Assembly: GCA_910589415.1 (NCBI GenBank)
Contig: OU342633.1
Location: forward strand, 5,990,858-6,054,857
Direction of reading: 5' to 3'
Length of the DNA: 64,000 nt
Source of the DNA: Malachius bipustulatus
Lineage: Eukaryota > Arthropoda > Insecta > Coleoptera > Melyridae
Positions within the stretch are counted from its first letter, which is position 1. Every line of letters starts with the position of its first letter. Below are positions 45,383 through 54,965 of this stretch, one piece after another. The notes beneath the pieces were generated by a model. The model was not told the DNA's origin, searched no databases, and saw nothing but the letters and a program-made list of their open reading frames with translations. Both the position numbers and the translations under genes were made by a program.

Positions 45383-45520
45383 GGAAGTATGCAAGAATGA
45401 GTATGTGATACCGTTAGGTCAAGACTTGAAAAATCTATATGATGATCCAGAGATGTGTCATAGTTTAAGAAGATTGCAAATGGAATCTGTGATGCCGCAA
45501 ATGAAGATGTCAGATATCAC
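45383..45520 (+). CDS. RyR: RyR exon 8
   Basis: The acceptor TTAATTGCAG precedes 45383 and the donor is AC|GTAAGT. The first base completes the methionine codon of SHATTM. The exon reads [40 protein letters not shown] and [13 protein letters not shown] and MKMSDIT are recognised RyR blocks. The segment links helical repeats of the solenoid. Phase 2 in and phase 2 out. Confidence 0.96.
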
Positions 45521-45685
45521 GTAAGTAACGTTGTCGCATTCTTAGGGCCATCTTAACCATTGTGCTAATAGGGCTATAATAGCCCAGGGGTGCAAGCATT
45601 TTGGGGGAGTAAATTATAATTCAAAATCATTTCATTTTCCTCCCAAAATTCCTTCATTTTAAACACGCGTATTTGTTAGAAAATA

Positions 45686-47394
45686 CAGGGTGAGTCCTCT
45701 AAAATGGAAAGCTCGATTACACCTATACCATTAAAGATATCGAAATGAACCAAAAAGTGCTGTAAATGGGAGGGTAAAGTGCAGTTTGTAAAATTATTTT
45801 CAGATACACAGGATGGCCCAATATCGCTGTACGCCGTACAACTTTGTTATTTTAAATAGGACACCCTCTATATTATTACATTTGCATATTGCTTGAGAAA
45901 AGTCAAAAATAATGGTTTGTAAAGTTGAAGTTTGTAATGAGCGATTTATGAGTTATAAACAAATGAAAATCGCGATTTTCCATTTTCAAAGCAGCTTATA
46001 TTGAAAACGGCTCGAGATATGGAAAAACGGCTTACATGTCTCTATCTTAACTTTTCAAGCGGTATCCTATTGAATGGATGAAATTTTTATACAGAGTGGT
46101 AAAATTTTTATTATTTTCATCACCCGGTATAAAAATTTCGGCTACATGATAGGATACCAAATGAAAAATTAAGATAGGAACATGTAAGCCGTTTTCCTCT
46201 ATCTTGAGCTGTTTTTAAGAAAAGCTGCTTTGAAAATGGAAAATCGCGAAGTTCATTTGTTTATAACTCATAAATTGCTCATTACAAACTTCAACTTTAC
46301 AAACCATTTTTTTTTTACTTTTCTCAACTAATCTGAAGATGTAATAATATAGAGGGTGTCCTATTTAAAACAAATAAGTTGTATGGCGTACAGCGATATT
46401 GGACCATCCTGTGTATCTAAAAATAATTTTACAAACTGCACTTTACCCTCCCATTTACAGCACTTTTTGGTTCATTTCGATATCTTTAATGGTATACAGT
46501 GTGTGTCACAGGCATGGTACACCCCCTTTTTTTCTTTATTTTTGGAGATAGTTTTTTGAAATTTAGTAAGTCGCATATTCTCAATAGAGCACACTTTTTA
46601 GCAGAAAATTGAATTTTTCCCACATCCGGTTTTTCCAGAAATGTTACCAACTGTTTATTTTTAAATAATAATTCCTAAATGGGACACCCTATATATTAAT
46701 ATATTTTTAGATTCTATACATTTGTACGAATCCAACAATACCACATAAGTACCATCTTAAATGTCAAATTTGTTTTTATTTAATTTTTTATTTCTCAATT
46801 ATAGTGTGCCATGACTATTTTGTTTTACTCCAATTGGATCATCTAATGCTAGAAAAATCGAATTTTTGTTCAAAGTACTAAATTAAGTGATTTATGGATA
46901 AATTATGCGCACTGGAATGATATTTTGTGCTGGATTCATTTTTTTCAAATGGTACCATATTGGTACCGAGATACCATCTACTAGTACTTTTAATAAGGAA
47001 CATTTTGGTGTACCTACCCATTTTGCATCTGTGACGAACACAACTGAAGTCATGGCACACTATAATTGAGAAATAAAAAATTAAATAAAAAAAATTTGAC
47101 ATTTAAAATGGTACTTATGTGGTATTGTTGGATTCGTACAAATGTATAGAATCCAAAAATAGAATAATACATAGGTGTCCCATTTAAAAATAAAAAGTTG
47201 GTAACATTTCCGGAAAAACCGGATGTGGGAAAAAATTCAATTTTCTGCTGAAAAGTGCGCTCTATCGAGAATATGCGACGTACCAAATTTCAAAAAATTA
47301 TCTCAAAAAAAAAAAGAAAAAAAAGGGGGTGTACCATGTCTGTGACACACACTGTAGGTGTAATCGAGCTTTCCATTTTAGAGGACTCACCCTG
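45686..47394. repeat. Palindromic element with CAGGGTGAGTCCTCTAAAAT ends, containing another
   Basis: The outer ends are CAGGGTGAGTCCTCTAAAAT and ATTTTAGAGGACTCACCCTG, with TA at 45684-45685 and 47395-47396. Its own stem spans 45686-46494 plus the last 38 bp (47357-47394). The shared module is present (CGGCTTACATGTCTCTATCT, GTTTATAACTCATA). A second palindrome (46497-47354) landed at a TA near its right end. Confidence 0.88.
46497..47354. repeat. Nested palindromic element with CAGTGTGTGTCACA ends
   Basis: CAGTGTGTGTCACAGGCATG is mirrored by CATGTCTGTGACACACACTG. TA at 46495-46496 and 47355-47356 lies exactly within the outer element: its left arm carries the unbroken site CACCTATACCAT. The stem includes AAAACCGGATGTGGG-type sequence and ACATTTGTACGAATCC. 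Non-coding. Confidence 0.9.
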
Positions 47395-47600
47395 TATAGT
47401 AAATATATAATTGACTCAAAAATTGAGTCTTCATTTCTTAATGTAGCCAAAGTTATAGCAAAACTATGGCTACATTAAGAAATGAAGACTCAATTTTTGA
47501 GTCAATTATATATTTACTATACAGGGTGAGTCCTCTAAAATGGAAAGCTCGATTACACCTACAGTGTGTGTCACAGACATGGTACACCCCCTTTTTTTCC
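47322..47600. repeat. Perfect inverted duplication of an element end
   Basis: About 130 bp, including the outer terminus at 47394 and its flank AGTAAATATATAATTGACTC, is repeated in inverse orientation after a 17-bp loop (AAGTTATAGCAAAACTA). I see no mismatch until the arms diverge in their poly-A/T tracts. Two outward-facing CAGGGTGAGTCC ends result, the second truncated. Confidence 0.85.
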
Positions 47601-47889
47601 TTTTTTTTTTTATAAATTGAAGCGGTGATAATAAGGTCTTTTCTGCAATTTTGTATGAATATATGTTTTTGTGTGAATTTTATGTTATGTTTTGTATAGT
47701 TGTTGGTTATAAGATACTTTTTTCTATTCTGACACTTTTTCTAGCCCTTTTAGCTCTACCCATCCACAGATCCCATAGCTGCGGCAATTTTTATTAGTTT
47801 TATATTTTTTGCTATTTTTTTATAATTTAATTTTTTATTAATTTTTTTCATTAATATAGCTCTAGCTATGCATATTAGGAAAAAATAGA

Positions 47890-48470
47890 TGTTCAGAGAG
47901 AAGTTTTGCTATAGTTTTGATTTTCTGACCCTGTATGCTTTTTGAGTCGCTGAACATGAATTTGAAGTTTGCAGGCAAAAATTTGGTCCAGAACTTTGTT
48001 GTTTTTTGGCACTTTTTGCTCAAATTTTGGCATTTTGGAACTTTATCCAGTTTTTGGCCAGAAAGGAACCATTTTTTCGAGAAGTCCTCTATACTAAATT
48101 TAGGGAGATAAAATTTTCTACATTTTTTATAAATAAGGTTTTTTTAAGATGACTGTTCCGGCATGCTTGAGCATACAAAAAAAAATATGCCAATTCGCGA
48201 AATTTACCACTGTCGCGCTTTGTTGGTCAACCTCACGGGTCTTTGGGAACGAGGAATGAAAACTCTTACAAAAAAAAAACACTGAAGTTTTTAAACTACC
48301 AGAAAGTACAAAAATTTTGGTAAAAAGTCCCCCCCCCCCCAAAAAAAAAAAACAGTTCTGGGCCAAAGTTTTACCTGTAAACTTCAAATTCGTGAACAGC
48401 GACCCAAAACACCTACAGGGTGAGAAAGTAAATATTATATAAAAACTTTTCTCTAATAATTCTGATGTGC
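47890..48470. repeat. Inverted repeat with outward-facing CAGGGT ends
   Basis: AGAGAAGTTTTGCTATAG...ACCCTG at the left pairs imperfectly with CAGGGTGAGAAAGTAAAT...AACTTTTCTCT at the right. TGAATTTGAAGTTTGCAGG pairs with CCTGTAAACTTCAAATTCG. The 380-bp centre is unpaired and contains C- and A-runs at about 48331-48352. Confidence 0.6.
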
Positions 48471-48691
48471 CTAGCATACCAGCTATCTATTTTGTGTATT
48501 TTCTCATAAAGAGCATTATTTTTAGAAGCCCAAGGGCGCAGAATATCTAAAAACCGCCCTGACAATTCTGAGTATCTATTATTAACATGTTTGCGAGGTT
48601 AGCAGTGCAAAACTTGGCCAAACTGCTTATAATGAAATATTTAACAAAATAATTCTGTACTTACAAAAAAATGGTGACTCTTTCAATTTAA

Positions 48692-49505
48692 CCCGCGAGT
48701 GGTCGCGCCTCTCCGTGAAACGCGAGTGGTCGCGCGTTAGCGTTTTGCTAACATTAAAAAATTTGACTATATAGAAACCTATTACATTGAAATGGGTTAA
48801 CAACAAATATTTTATCATAATATAATGTAAGTATTTTCATTATTCATCACAAAAATTTTTGAAAAATCAGAAAATTAAAGTAAAGTAGGTAAATCACTGA
48901 AAAATATTTTGTACCTATAGCATTGTATGTTTGTGAATATCCATTCGAAAATGTGTGCGGGTAAGGGAAAAAAAGATAAAGCCTAAAAAACAAAATGTTT
49001 AAACTGCTTATGTATTCAAGTAGAAGTACAATAATAAAAAAAAACACTACGAAGACAATGATTCTGGATATTCTGAACAGACATGGCAAATACATTTACT
49101 ATGCTCATTGCATATTCGTTTTCACATTTATAACATAGTTTTTGAGTTTTACGATTTTTCCCTTTACTCATTGTAGGTAACAATAATAAAAAATGTTAAA
49201 AAATAACAAAATTTTTATATTCGCAATGAGTCACGTCGTTAGTAAAATGCTAACACTCACAATGATTTCACATACACCGTTAGTCGCACAGTGAGGAAAA
49301 TTCTAACACTGTCTGCGCGCCCTTCACAGATGACCTGCTACAGGAATACAAAACTGCTTTTCAATGATTTCAGGTAATTACCCCCTAGTAGAGACATATA
49401 AACGAGACTAGCTAAAAGATGAAAATTATATCTGGCATGGTTGTCATGTAGTGCCAACTTTCACAAAAATGTTAGCAAAATGCTCATAGGGCGACTACTC
49501 GCGGG
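48692..49505 (-). mobile_element. piggyBac-like element, internally deleted
   Basis: The ends CCCGCGAGTGGTCGCG and, inverted, CCCGCGAGTAGTCGCC are flanked by TTAA at 48688-48691 and 49506-49509, the piggyBac target. A CGCGAGTGGTCGCGC copy recurs at about 48721 as a subterminal repeat. The minus strand near 49060-49180 keeps a decayed cysteine-rich piece (MSKGKNRKTQKLCYKCEN, then CICHVCSEYPESLSS in another frame), which resembles the zinc-binding C-terminus of piggyBac transposases. The catalytic domain is gone (814 bp in total). Confidence 0.78.
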
Positions 49506-49509
49506 TTAA

Positions 49510-50056
49510 CAGAAGTTGACGATATCTTTGTATTGAAAGGTTCAAATTTAGTAGGTAATAGTAACTTATATGTCTTGTAAACAATTTACAAGTAGAATTG
49601 TGCAACAGCCCCCAGAACATACCCAGAACTTATCTTTAGTTTTTGACATGGGTAATAGCTCATATGAATAAAACTAACGTTTTTGCTTTTACTTCAAATA
49701 AAATGAGTGAGAAAATATTATATTTATGAGAACAAGACAAAGATGTGAATCCTATGTAGAGAATAAAATAGAGTCTATGCTCATTTAGATTCACATAGAT
49801 TCACATATCATGGAACATTATCGTGGTATGATGAAATTTTTAATTTGTTTGTATTTTAATGAATTACAATGATTTAATGTGACTTGTATTTTAATAAACA
49901 TGTAACTGATTTTAGTTTCAAAAGTTACGGCCACTTACTCTAGTTAGCTGCTTCTGTAACTTCTGTCTCTCCAAATTCGTACTAGGACATTTATTTCTTA
50001 TAAACCTGACAATGCTACCAAGTTATGTAAATTTTGTTATGTATTCTTGTTTCTAG
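49510..50056. other. Intron before RyR exon 9
   Basis: AT-rich; a short GATTCACATAGATTCACATA direct repeat at about 49789. No gene or element recognised. Ends at acceptor TTTCTAG. Confidence 0.6.
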
Positions 50057-50209
50057 GGAAGTAATTGAAGACATAAAAAACTTATATTCGCCATACTTTC
50101 CACTTGATGTTGTGAAAGTTTATGTGATGTCAGCTTTAGCGGAAGCTGTTGAAATAAACCAAGTTCACAACAGAGATCCAATAGGTGGCTCAAATGAAAA
50201 CCTATTTTT
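50057..50209 (+). CDS. RyR: RyR exon 9
   Basis: The acceptor is GTTTCTAG and the donor TT|GTAAGT. The exon encodes [40 protein letters not shown] and [10 protein letters not shown], all recognisable as RyR solenoid sequence. Phase 2 in and phase 2 out. It begins a compact cluster of exons separated by introns of only 56-66 bp. Confidence 0.96.
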
Positions 50210-50273
50210 GTAAGTAAAACTGATTAAAAATTATTTTCAAGAAAAACTATTTACTATCTTATATAATTTTTAG

Positions 50274-50668
50274 ACCTTTACTCAAACTAGTAGATCGTCT
50301 GTTACTAGTAGGAATGTTGAATGATGAAAACGTTCAAAAACTTCTCATAATGATTTGTCCCGAAACTTGGGATCCGCATTTTGAAAAAGAAGGCAAAGAT
50401 GAACACAGAAAAGGATTGCTTTATATGAGAATGGCCGAAGGGGCAAAGCTGCAAATGTGCTACCTTTTGCAACATTTGTGTGATATTCAACTGAGGCATC
50501 GCGTAGAATCAATTGTAGCTTTCAGTCATGGTTTTGTCGGTGAATTACAATCGGATCAGTTGAGAAGGTACATTGAAATTAAGCAATCGGACTTGCCATC
50601 AGCTGTTGCAGCTAAAAAGACAAGAGAGTTTAGATGTCCCCCAAAAGAACAAATGAATGCCATATTGT
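50274..50668 (+). CDS. RyR: RyR exon 10
   Basis: The longest exon here (395 bp). It encodes [74 protein letters not shown] and [11 protein letters not shown]. Two donors are possible, ATT|GTGTGAG and ATTGT|GTGAGT. The second keeps the downstream frame and gives AILSFKNLEEEEK, so it was chosen. Part of the junctional solenoid. Confidence 0.96.
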
Positions 50669-50724
50669 GTGAGTTAAAGTTTCATTTATTATGGAAGGAA
50701 TAAGTAATATTAATTGAATTTCAG

Positions 50725-50864
50725 CCTTCAAGAATTTAGAAGAAGAAGAAAAAGAAAACTGCCCTCTAGGGGAAGAGCTTTGTGGAAGATTTAACGGATT
50801 TCATGAAACGTTAATGGGCTATGTTTCACTTCAAGCTTTACAAGCACCACCCGAGGAAGAGGAT
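50725..50864 (+). CDS. RyR: RyR exon 11
   Basis: The acceptor GAATTTCAG is separated from the previous exon by a 56-bp intron; the donor is GAT|GTAAGT. It encodes SFKNLEEEEKENCPLGEELC, GRFNGFHETLMGYVSLQAL and QAPPEEED. The acidic EEEE and PPEEED stretches form the start of a charged loop continued in the next exon. Confidence 0.95.
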
Positions 50865-50930
50865 GTAAGTAATATTTTTTATTCTCATCATCTATTCTGT
50901 GTTTATCTATATATTTGTTATCCCAATTAG

Positions 50931-51139
50931 CATGTAGAAGTTCAGAAGCCTAACCCAATAAAAAGGTTGTACAATCTCATCAATGCAGTTAAAGAACTAG
51001 AAGAAGAACCAAAAGAACCTCCCGAACCTGAAAAGAAGACACCTGAAGAAATATTTAGGAAAGTATTGATATACACGGTTGTGAAATGGGCGACAGAAGA
51101 TCAGATTGAAACTTCTAAATTAGTTCAAGAAATGTTCAG
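50931..51139 (+). CDS. RyR: RyR exon 12
   Basis: Phase 0 in after CCCAATTAG, phase 2 out (AG|GTGAGT). It encodes [20 protein letters not shown], a Glu/Pro/Lys-rich loop ([20 protein letters not shown]) and [20 protein letters not shown] to LVQEMF. The charged loop is typical of a variable surface segment; the following helix leads into the RIH domain. Confidence 0.95.
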
Positions 51140-51745
51140 GTGAGTTTGTACAATTTATTGTATAACAAAGATCCCCTTTATCCTGTTTGGGGTTGGTTCG
51201 GCAAATAATTGCCAGTTAATTTGCCAGATAATTGCACTTTTGCCAGTGGAGATTCCTCCGACGTGCGTCATTTGCAGTCACTGCCAAATCCAAACAGTTT
51301 GTTGTTTATAATTTTTGCTGTTTCTTTTATAAAGTTTCTTTTATAAAGTTATAAAACGATTACAAAGGCACGCTACTAACTCTTCTGTTGCAAAAAAAAC
51401 TTCTGTTTCAAACAAATACTTATCTTATCTATTATGGACTTGACATACCTATTAGATTACATTGCACAGCACATAAGAAAACAAAATCGACCCCCTTTAG
51501 CACGTCACTGGCTTCTTATTTAAAAAAAAATAGTTTTTTATTACAGAAATTCATCAACTAATAGTTCAAGCTACTGATTCCCAACAAAAAATGTAGTTTT
51601 TTTTCATTTCCCCTAAGAAAAATCTCCTAAAACGTCAATTTCTGGTGTACAGAATTGAAAGTAATTCACCTGTTGAATGGCTAAATATTAAAATATTTTG
51701 AATTATAAAAAGTTTTATACAGTGTGCATAAATAATTTTTTGCAG
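51140..51745. other. Intron before RyR exon 13
   Basis: No coding or TIR-bounded sequence recognised. TTGCCAGTTAATTTGCCAGATAATTGC is a short imperfect repeat at about 51211. Ends at acceptor TTTTTTGCAG. Confidence 0.6.
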
Positions 51746-52097
51746 CTTACTCGTTCGCCAATATGATTCAGTTGGAGAACTTATCCGTGCACTTCAAAAG
51801 ACTTACATTATTAATGCTAAAACAAAGGCCGATGTCGCTGAAATGTGGGTAGGTCTGAGCAAGATAAGAGCATTATTACCAGTGCAAATGTCTCAAGAAG
51901 AAGAAGAACTCATGCGACAAAGACTCTGGAAACTTGTAAACAATCACACATTCTTCCAACATCCAGATTTGATAAGAGTTCTGCGTATACACGAGAACGT
52001 TATGGCAGTTATGATAAACACACTCGGTAGAAGATCTCAGGCACAATCTGATGCTAGTACTCAAGCTGCAGAAGGTGAAGTTGTTTCCAAACAAAAG
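51746..52097 (+). CDS. RyR: RyR exon 13: RIH (RYDR_ITPR) domain
   Basis: The first base completes the serine of MFS. It then encodes [80 protein letters not shown] and [17 protein letters not shown]. The layout is the same as in vertebrate RyR1 (LLHRQYDGLGELLRAL..., NVLGGG). The RIH domain is shared with IP3 receptors and transmits conformational change through the cytoplasmic assembly. The donor is AAG|GTAAAG. Confidence 0.97.
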
Positions 52098-52982
52098 GTA
52101 AAGCATTTTCTATGTACCGATTTTTTAACTACTCTTTATAGCCTATTTGTCTTATTCTCAAAAAAATCGCAATCATTTTTGACTTGTTAAATTTGGTATT
52201 ATGACATTTGTTTGGCTAAAAGTTCCGAGTGGTGGAGTTAAAACCAAGTTTAGGTCAATCAAATATCCAAATATATACTTATTGAAAAGGAAAGTCATCA
52301 TGATTTCTTTGAAAATATTAATACCAAGAGGATTTGATTGGAAAATTAATTATTTTCACCGCCCCTAGGTTAAACAAAAATCATTAACAAAAAGTTACTT
52401 GCTACAGCAATTGGTGAAAGTGCCTCACCTCGCTGAATTAACCTACTCACAACCAAGGTGGCAGCAATTTTTATCGGGCTTGTCATAGGTTTCTTCATAA
52501 ATTTAATGCACTATTGCTTCCTCTACCTACAAACAGTGTTCCAACATTTATTTCAGCATTGAAACTTTCACATAGTTTCCTATAATAGTAAATTCCAGTG
52601 TCAATATTAATTATTGGTCACCATTCAAAAATTTTTGTGCGCAAAAGATACATCATTGCAGAAGGACTCTTCCTTTGGATATTCAGCTATTTCTGGAGAA
52701 TGAAAACCTATAATCTTGATTTTATTTTAAAGAGAGTCCTCGGGAAATATTTTCTGTTACAGTTAAAGTAACAACTTCGTCTGATTATAGTGAATTCACG
52801 AGAAAGGGCCTATTTGAAAATTTTGATAATATGTTGGTAAGCTCTTAATTCCCACATACCCTTCCCTATCTCGTGAATCATATTTGAACATAAAATTTAC
52901 ACTTTTATAACTGATATTAAATTATGGCATCGCCGTTTTTAATTTATGTCTTATAATAATTAATTGTCTTAATTTATTAAAG
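52098..52982. other. Intron before RyR exon 14
   Basis: Ordinary AT-rich intron. No transposon termini or coding fragments recognised. Confidence 0.6.
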
Positions 52983-53345
52983 GATACATCACATGAGATG
53001 GTAGTGGCTTGTTGTCGCTTCCTCTGCTATTTCTGCCGCACAGGTCGTCAGAATCAGAAGGCCATGTTTGAGCATTTCGACTTTCTTCTGGATAACAGCA
53101 ACATTCTTTTATCTCGTCCTAGTCTGAGAGGCTCTACACCTTTGGATGTTGCCTATTCTTCATTAATGGAAAACACAGAATTAGCTTTGGCACTGCGAGA
53201 GCACTATCTTGAGAAGATCGCAATCTACCTATCACGCTGTGGGCTACAATCGAATTCTGAACTTGTAGAAAAGGGTTATCCAGATCTAGGATGGGATCCG
53301 GTGGAAGGAGAAAGATATCTTGATTTTCTCAGATTTTGTGTTTGG
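52983..53345 (+). CDS. RyR: RyR exon 14: RIH domain, continued
   Basis: A 121-codon phase-0 exon (acceptor TTATTAAAG, donor TGG|GTAAGT). It encodes [80 protein letters not shown] and [23 protein letters not shown] and [10 protein letters not shown] are near-invariant in RyR from insects to mammals. The acceptor is AAAG, a little weaker than its neighbours. The next intron is 10.6 kb. Confidence 0.98.
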
Positions 53346-53678
53346 GTAAGTTTATTATTTATTGTCTAAATATTAATTATAATAATAATATTTTTTGCCA
53401 ATTTTTCCTTACATACAGTATCATAAAGGACCTATATGTATAGGGGGCGTAAATACCCGTACATAGGTTGACCAAATTTGGTTGGTAAATGAAATAAAAA
53501 CAATATTTATTTTTAAATCCACCACAACTACTGTGTAAGATATAGAGGGTTATTCACGGTATGGCTATGTCCTTTGATTTTGTGAAAATTTTGTTTTTGA
53601 AAAGGATACAGACCAGTTAAAGGGAATTTTAAAATTATATTCATATTGTACAGAGTGTCCTAAAAATATGAAACATGC

Positions 53679-53713
<35 letters not shown>

Positions 53714-54189
53714 AGGTCAATTTGGTGAAATAAAAGGTCAAAAAATCCACAAAACTCGTGTATAATTAGATTGATCGACCGGTTTCGAGGTGCCAAAACC
53801 TCATCCTCAACCTACGAGCTAATTAGAGATAGGTTTCTCAAAGGAGATCTTGGAGTGGAATCTCCACTCCACTAGATCACAGAGTTTTCATAGCCAACTT
53901 TTGTTATTTATGGCCGACATATTGTTTTTTTTTTATGTCGTTCGGTCAAAAAAAATCATGAAAACCAAAAATTCTATCTAAAAATTTTCGAGATCACAAT
54001 GGTGAGCATCCAATTGTTAACCACCCTGCACATCCATTTATGGGGCGAACAGTGCTCTAGTGGTAGCATTTAAGGCCGTAAAAGAATGCCAGCACTGTAT
54101 GTGCACTGTAATCACAATATGAGATCTAACAAAAAATTTGTAAAATACTTAATTAAGGAAAAATTAGATACTCCAAAAACTTGATGATT
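53346..54189. other. Start of the 10.6-kb intron
   Basis: Contains an (AAT)n microsatellite at 53679-53711 and GATCGACCGGTTTCGAGGTG at about 53774, a motif type often seen near Penelope-like elements. A fragment at 53860-54000 (GAGTTTTCATAGCCAAC, GTCGTTCGGTCAAAA) matches 60770-60850 of the palindromic host element. No gene. Confidence 0.6.
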
Positions 54190-54273
54190 CATTGTCTTTT
54201 ACTATTTAAAGGGCCACTACACATGTATATCTTAAACCATTGAAGTTACGAGTTCGGTTAAATTAGAGAAAAT

Positions 54274-54903
54274 ATGCCCAATTTTGTGGCCATCTCGAAT
54301 CCATCAAAACATGCTGTTAATAAGAGTAATAATGTTCAAGGTACAAGTAATTTTAATAATTCGTACTCGTATAGAAATGCTCTACAGCAGCAGGCTTCAT
54401 ACGAATCAGATAAGGCAGATAACAGCAGCGTGAAAAGTGATAAGACATTGTTTGTAAACAAAACTATAATTAAGAATAAGGCTACTCCGGAAATGAAAAA
54501 GTCGAAATATGCTGAAAATCCGTTAATTGAAATTACTAGCGGAGCGGAGGATAGGTGGGAACAACCTAGAAGAAGAACGCGAAAATCTATAAAAGCAGTT
54601 TATGGAAATGGAGAGGAAAATGGGCCTGTTCAGGGGGTTATAAAAGGTGTAGACTATCATGTATATCGATTAAATTCCAATACAAAAGAAGAAGATTTAG
54701 TAAAGTATATTACGGCTAAAAATATACACGTAATAAGATGCGTTAAAATGCAATCGAAACATCCTAATGAATATGCTTCATACAGAGTTACAATACCGCA
54801 GGACCAGGTTGAATTATTTTTGAAACCGGAAACATGGCCCAAGTACGTTTGCATCAACCGTTTTTTTCAAAGATTCCAAAAGAAGATAGAAGTGGGAACG
54901 TAG
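54274..54903 (+). CDS. LINE ORF1 protein, probably truncated
   Basis: A 209-codon frame. Its first 80 residues are polar (Asn, Ser, Lys). A basic cluster (EQPRRRTRKSIKAVYG) and a folded part (GVDYHVYRLNSNTKEEDLVK, IHVIRCVKMQSKHPNEYASY, RVTIPQDQVELFLKPETWPK) follow. The last part has an RRM-like alternation and ends VCINRFFQRFQKK. It is likely the RNA-binding protein of the LINE. No zinc finger remains, unlike ORF1 at 29499. It overlaps the upstream extension of ORF2 by 70 bp in another frame. Confidence 0.65.
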   Translation: MPNFVAISNPSKHAVNKSNNVQGTSNFNNSYSYRNALQQQASYESDKADNSSVKSDKTLFVNKTIIKNKATPEMKKSKYAENPLIEITSGAEDRWEQPRRRTRKSIKAVYGNGEENGPVQGVIKGVDYHVYRLNSNTKEEDLVKYITAKNIHVIRCVKMQSKHPNEYASYRVTIPQDQVELFLKPETWPKYVCINRFFQRFQKKIEVGT

Positions 54904-54965
54904 ATGGATCTCATCTTGTTTTCCCTTTGAAGACCTCATACGCAAGCAATAAAGAATTCACAGTC

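Noticed and set aside
48127..48477. 116-codon minus-strand frame
   Set aside because: It crosses C- and A-homopolymers inside an inverted repeat; composition and context argue against a gene.
51876..52106. Minus-strand frame over exon 13
   Set aside because: It is the antisense of a well-supported RyR exon.
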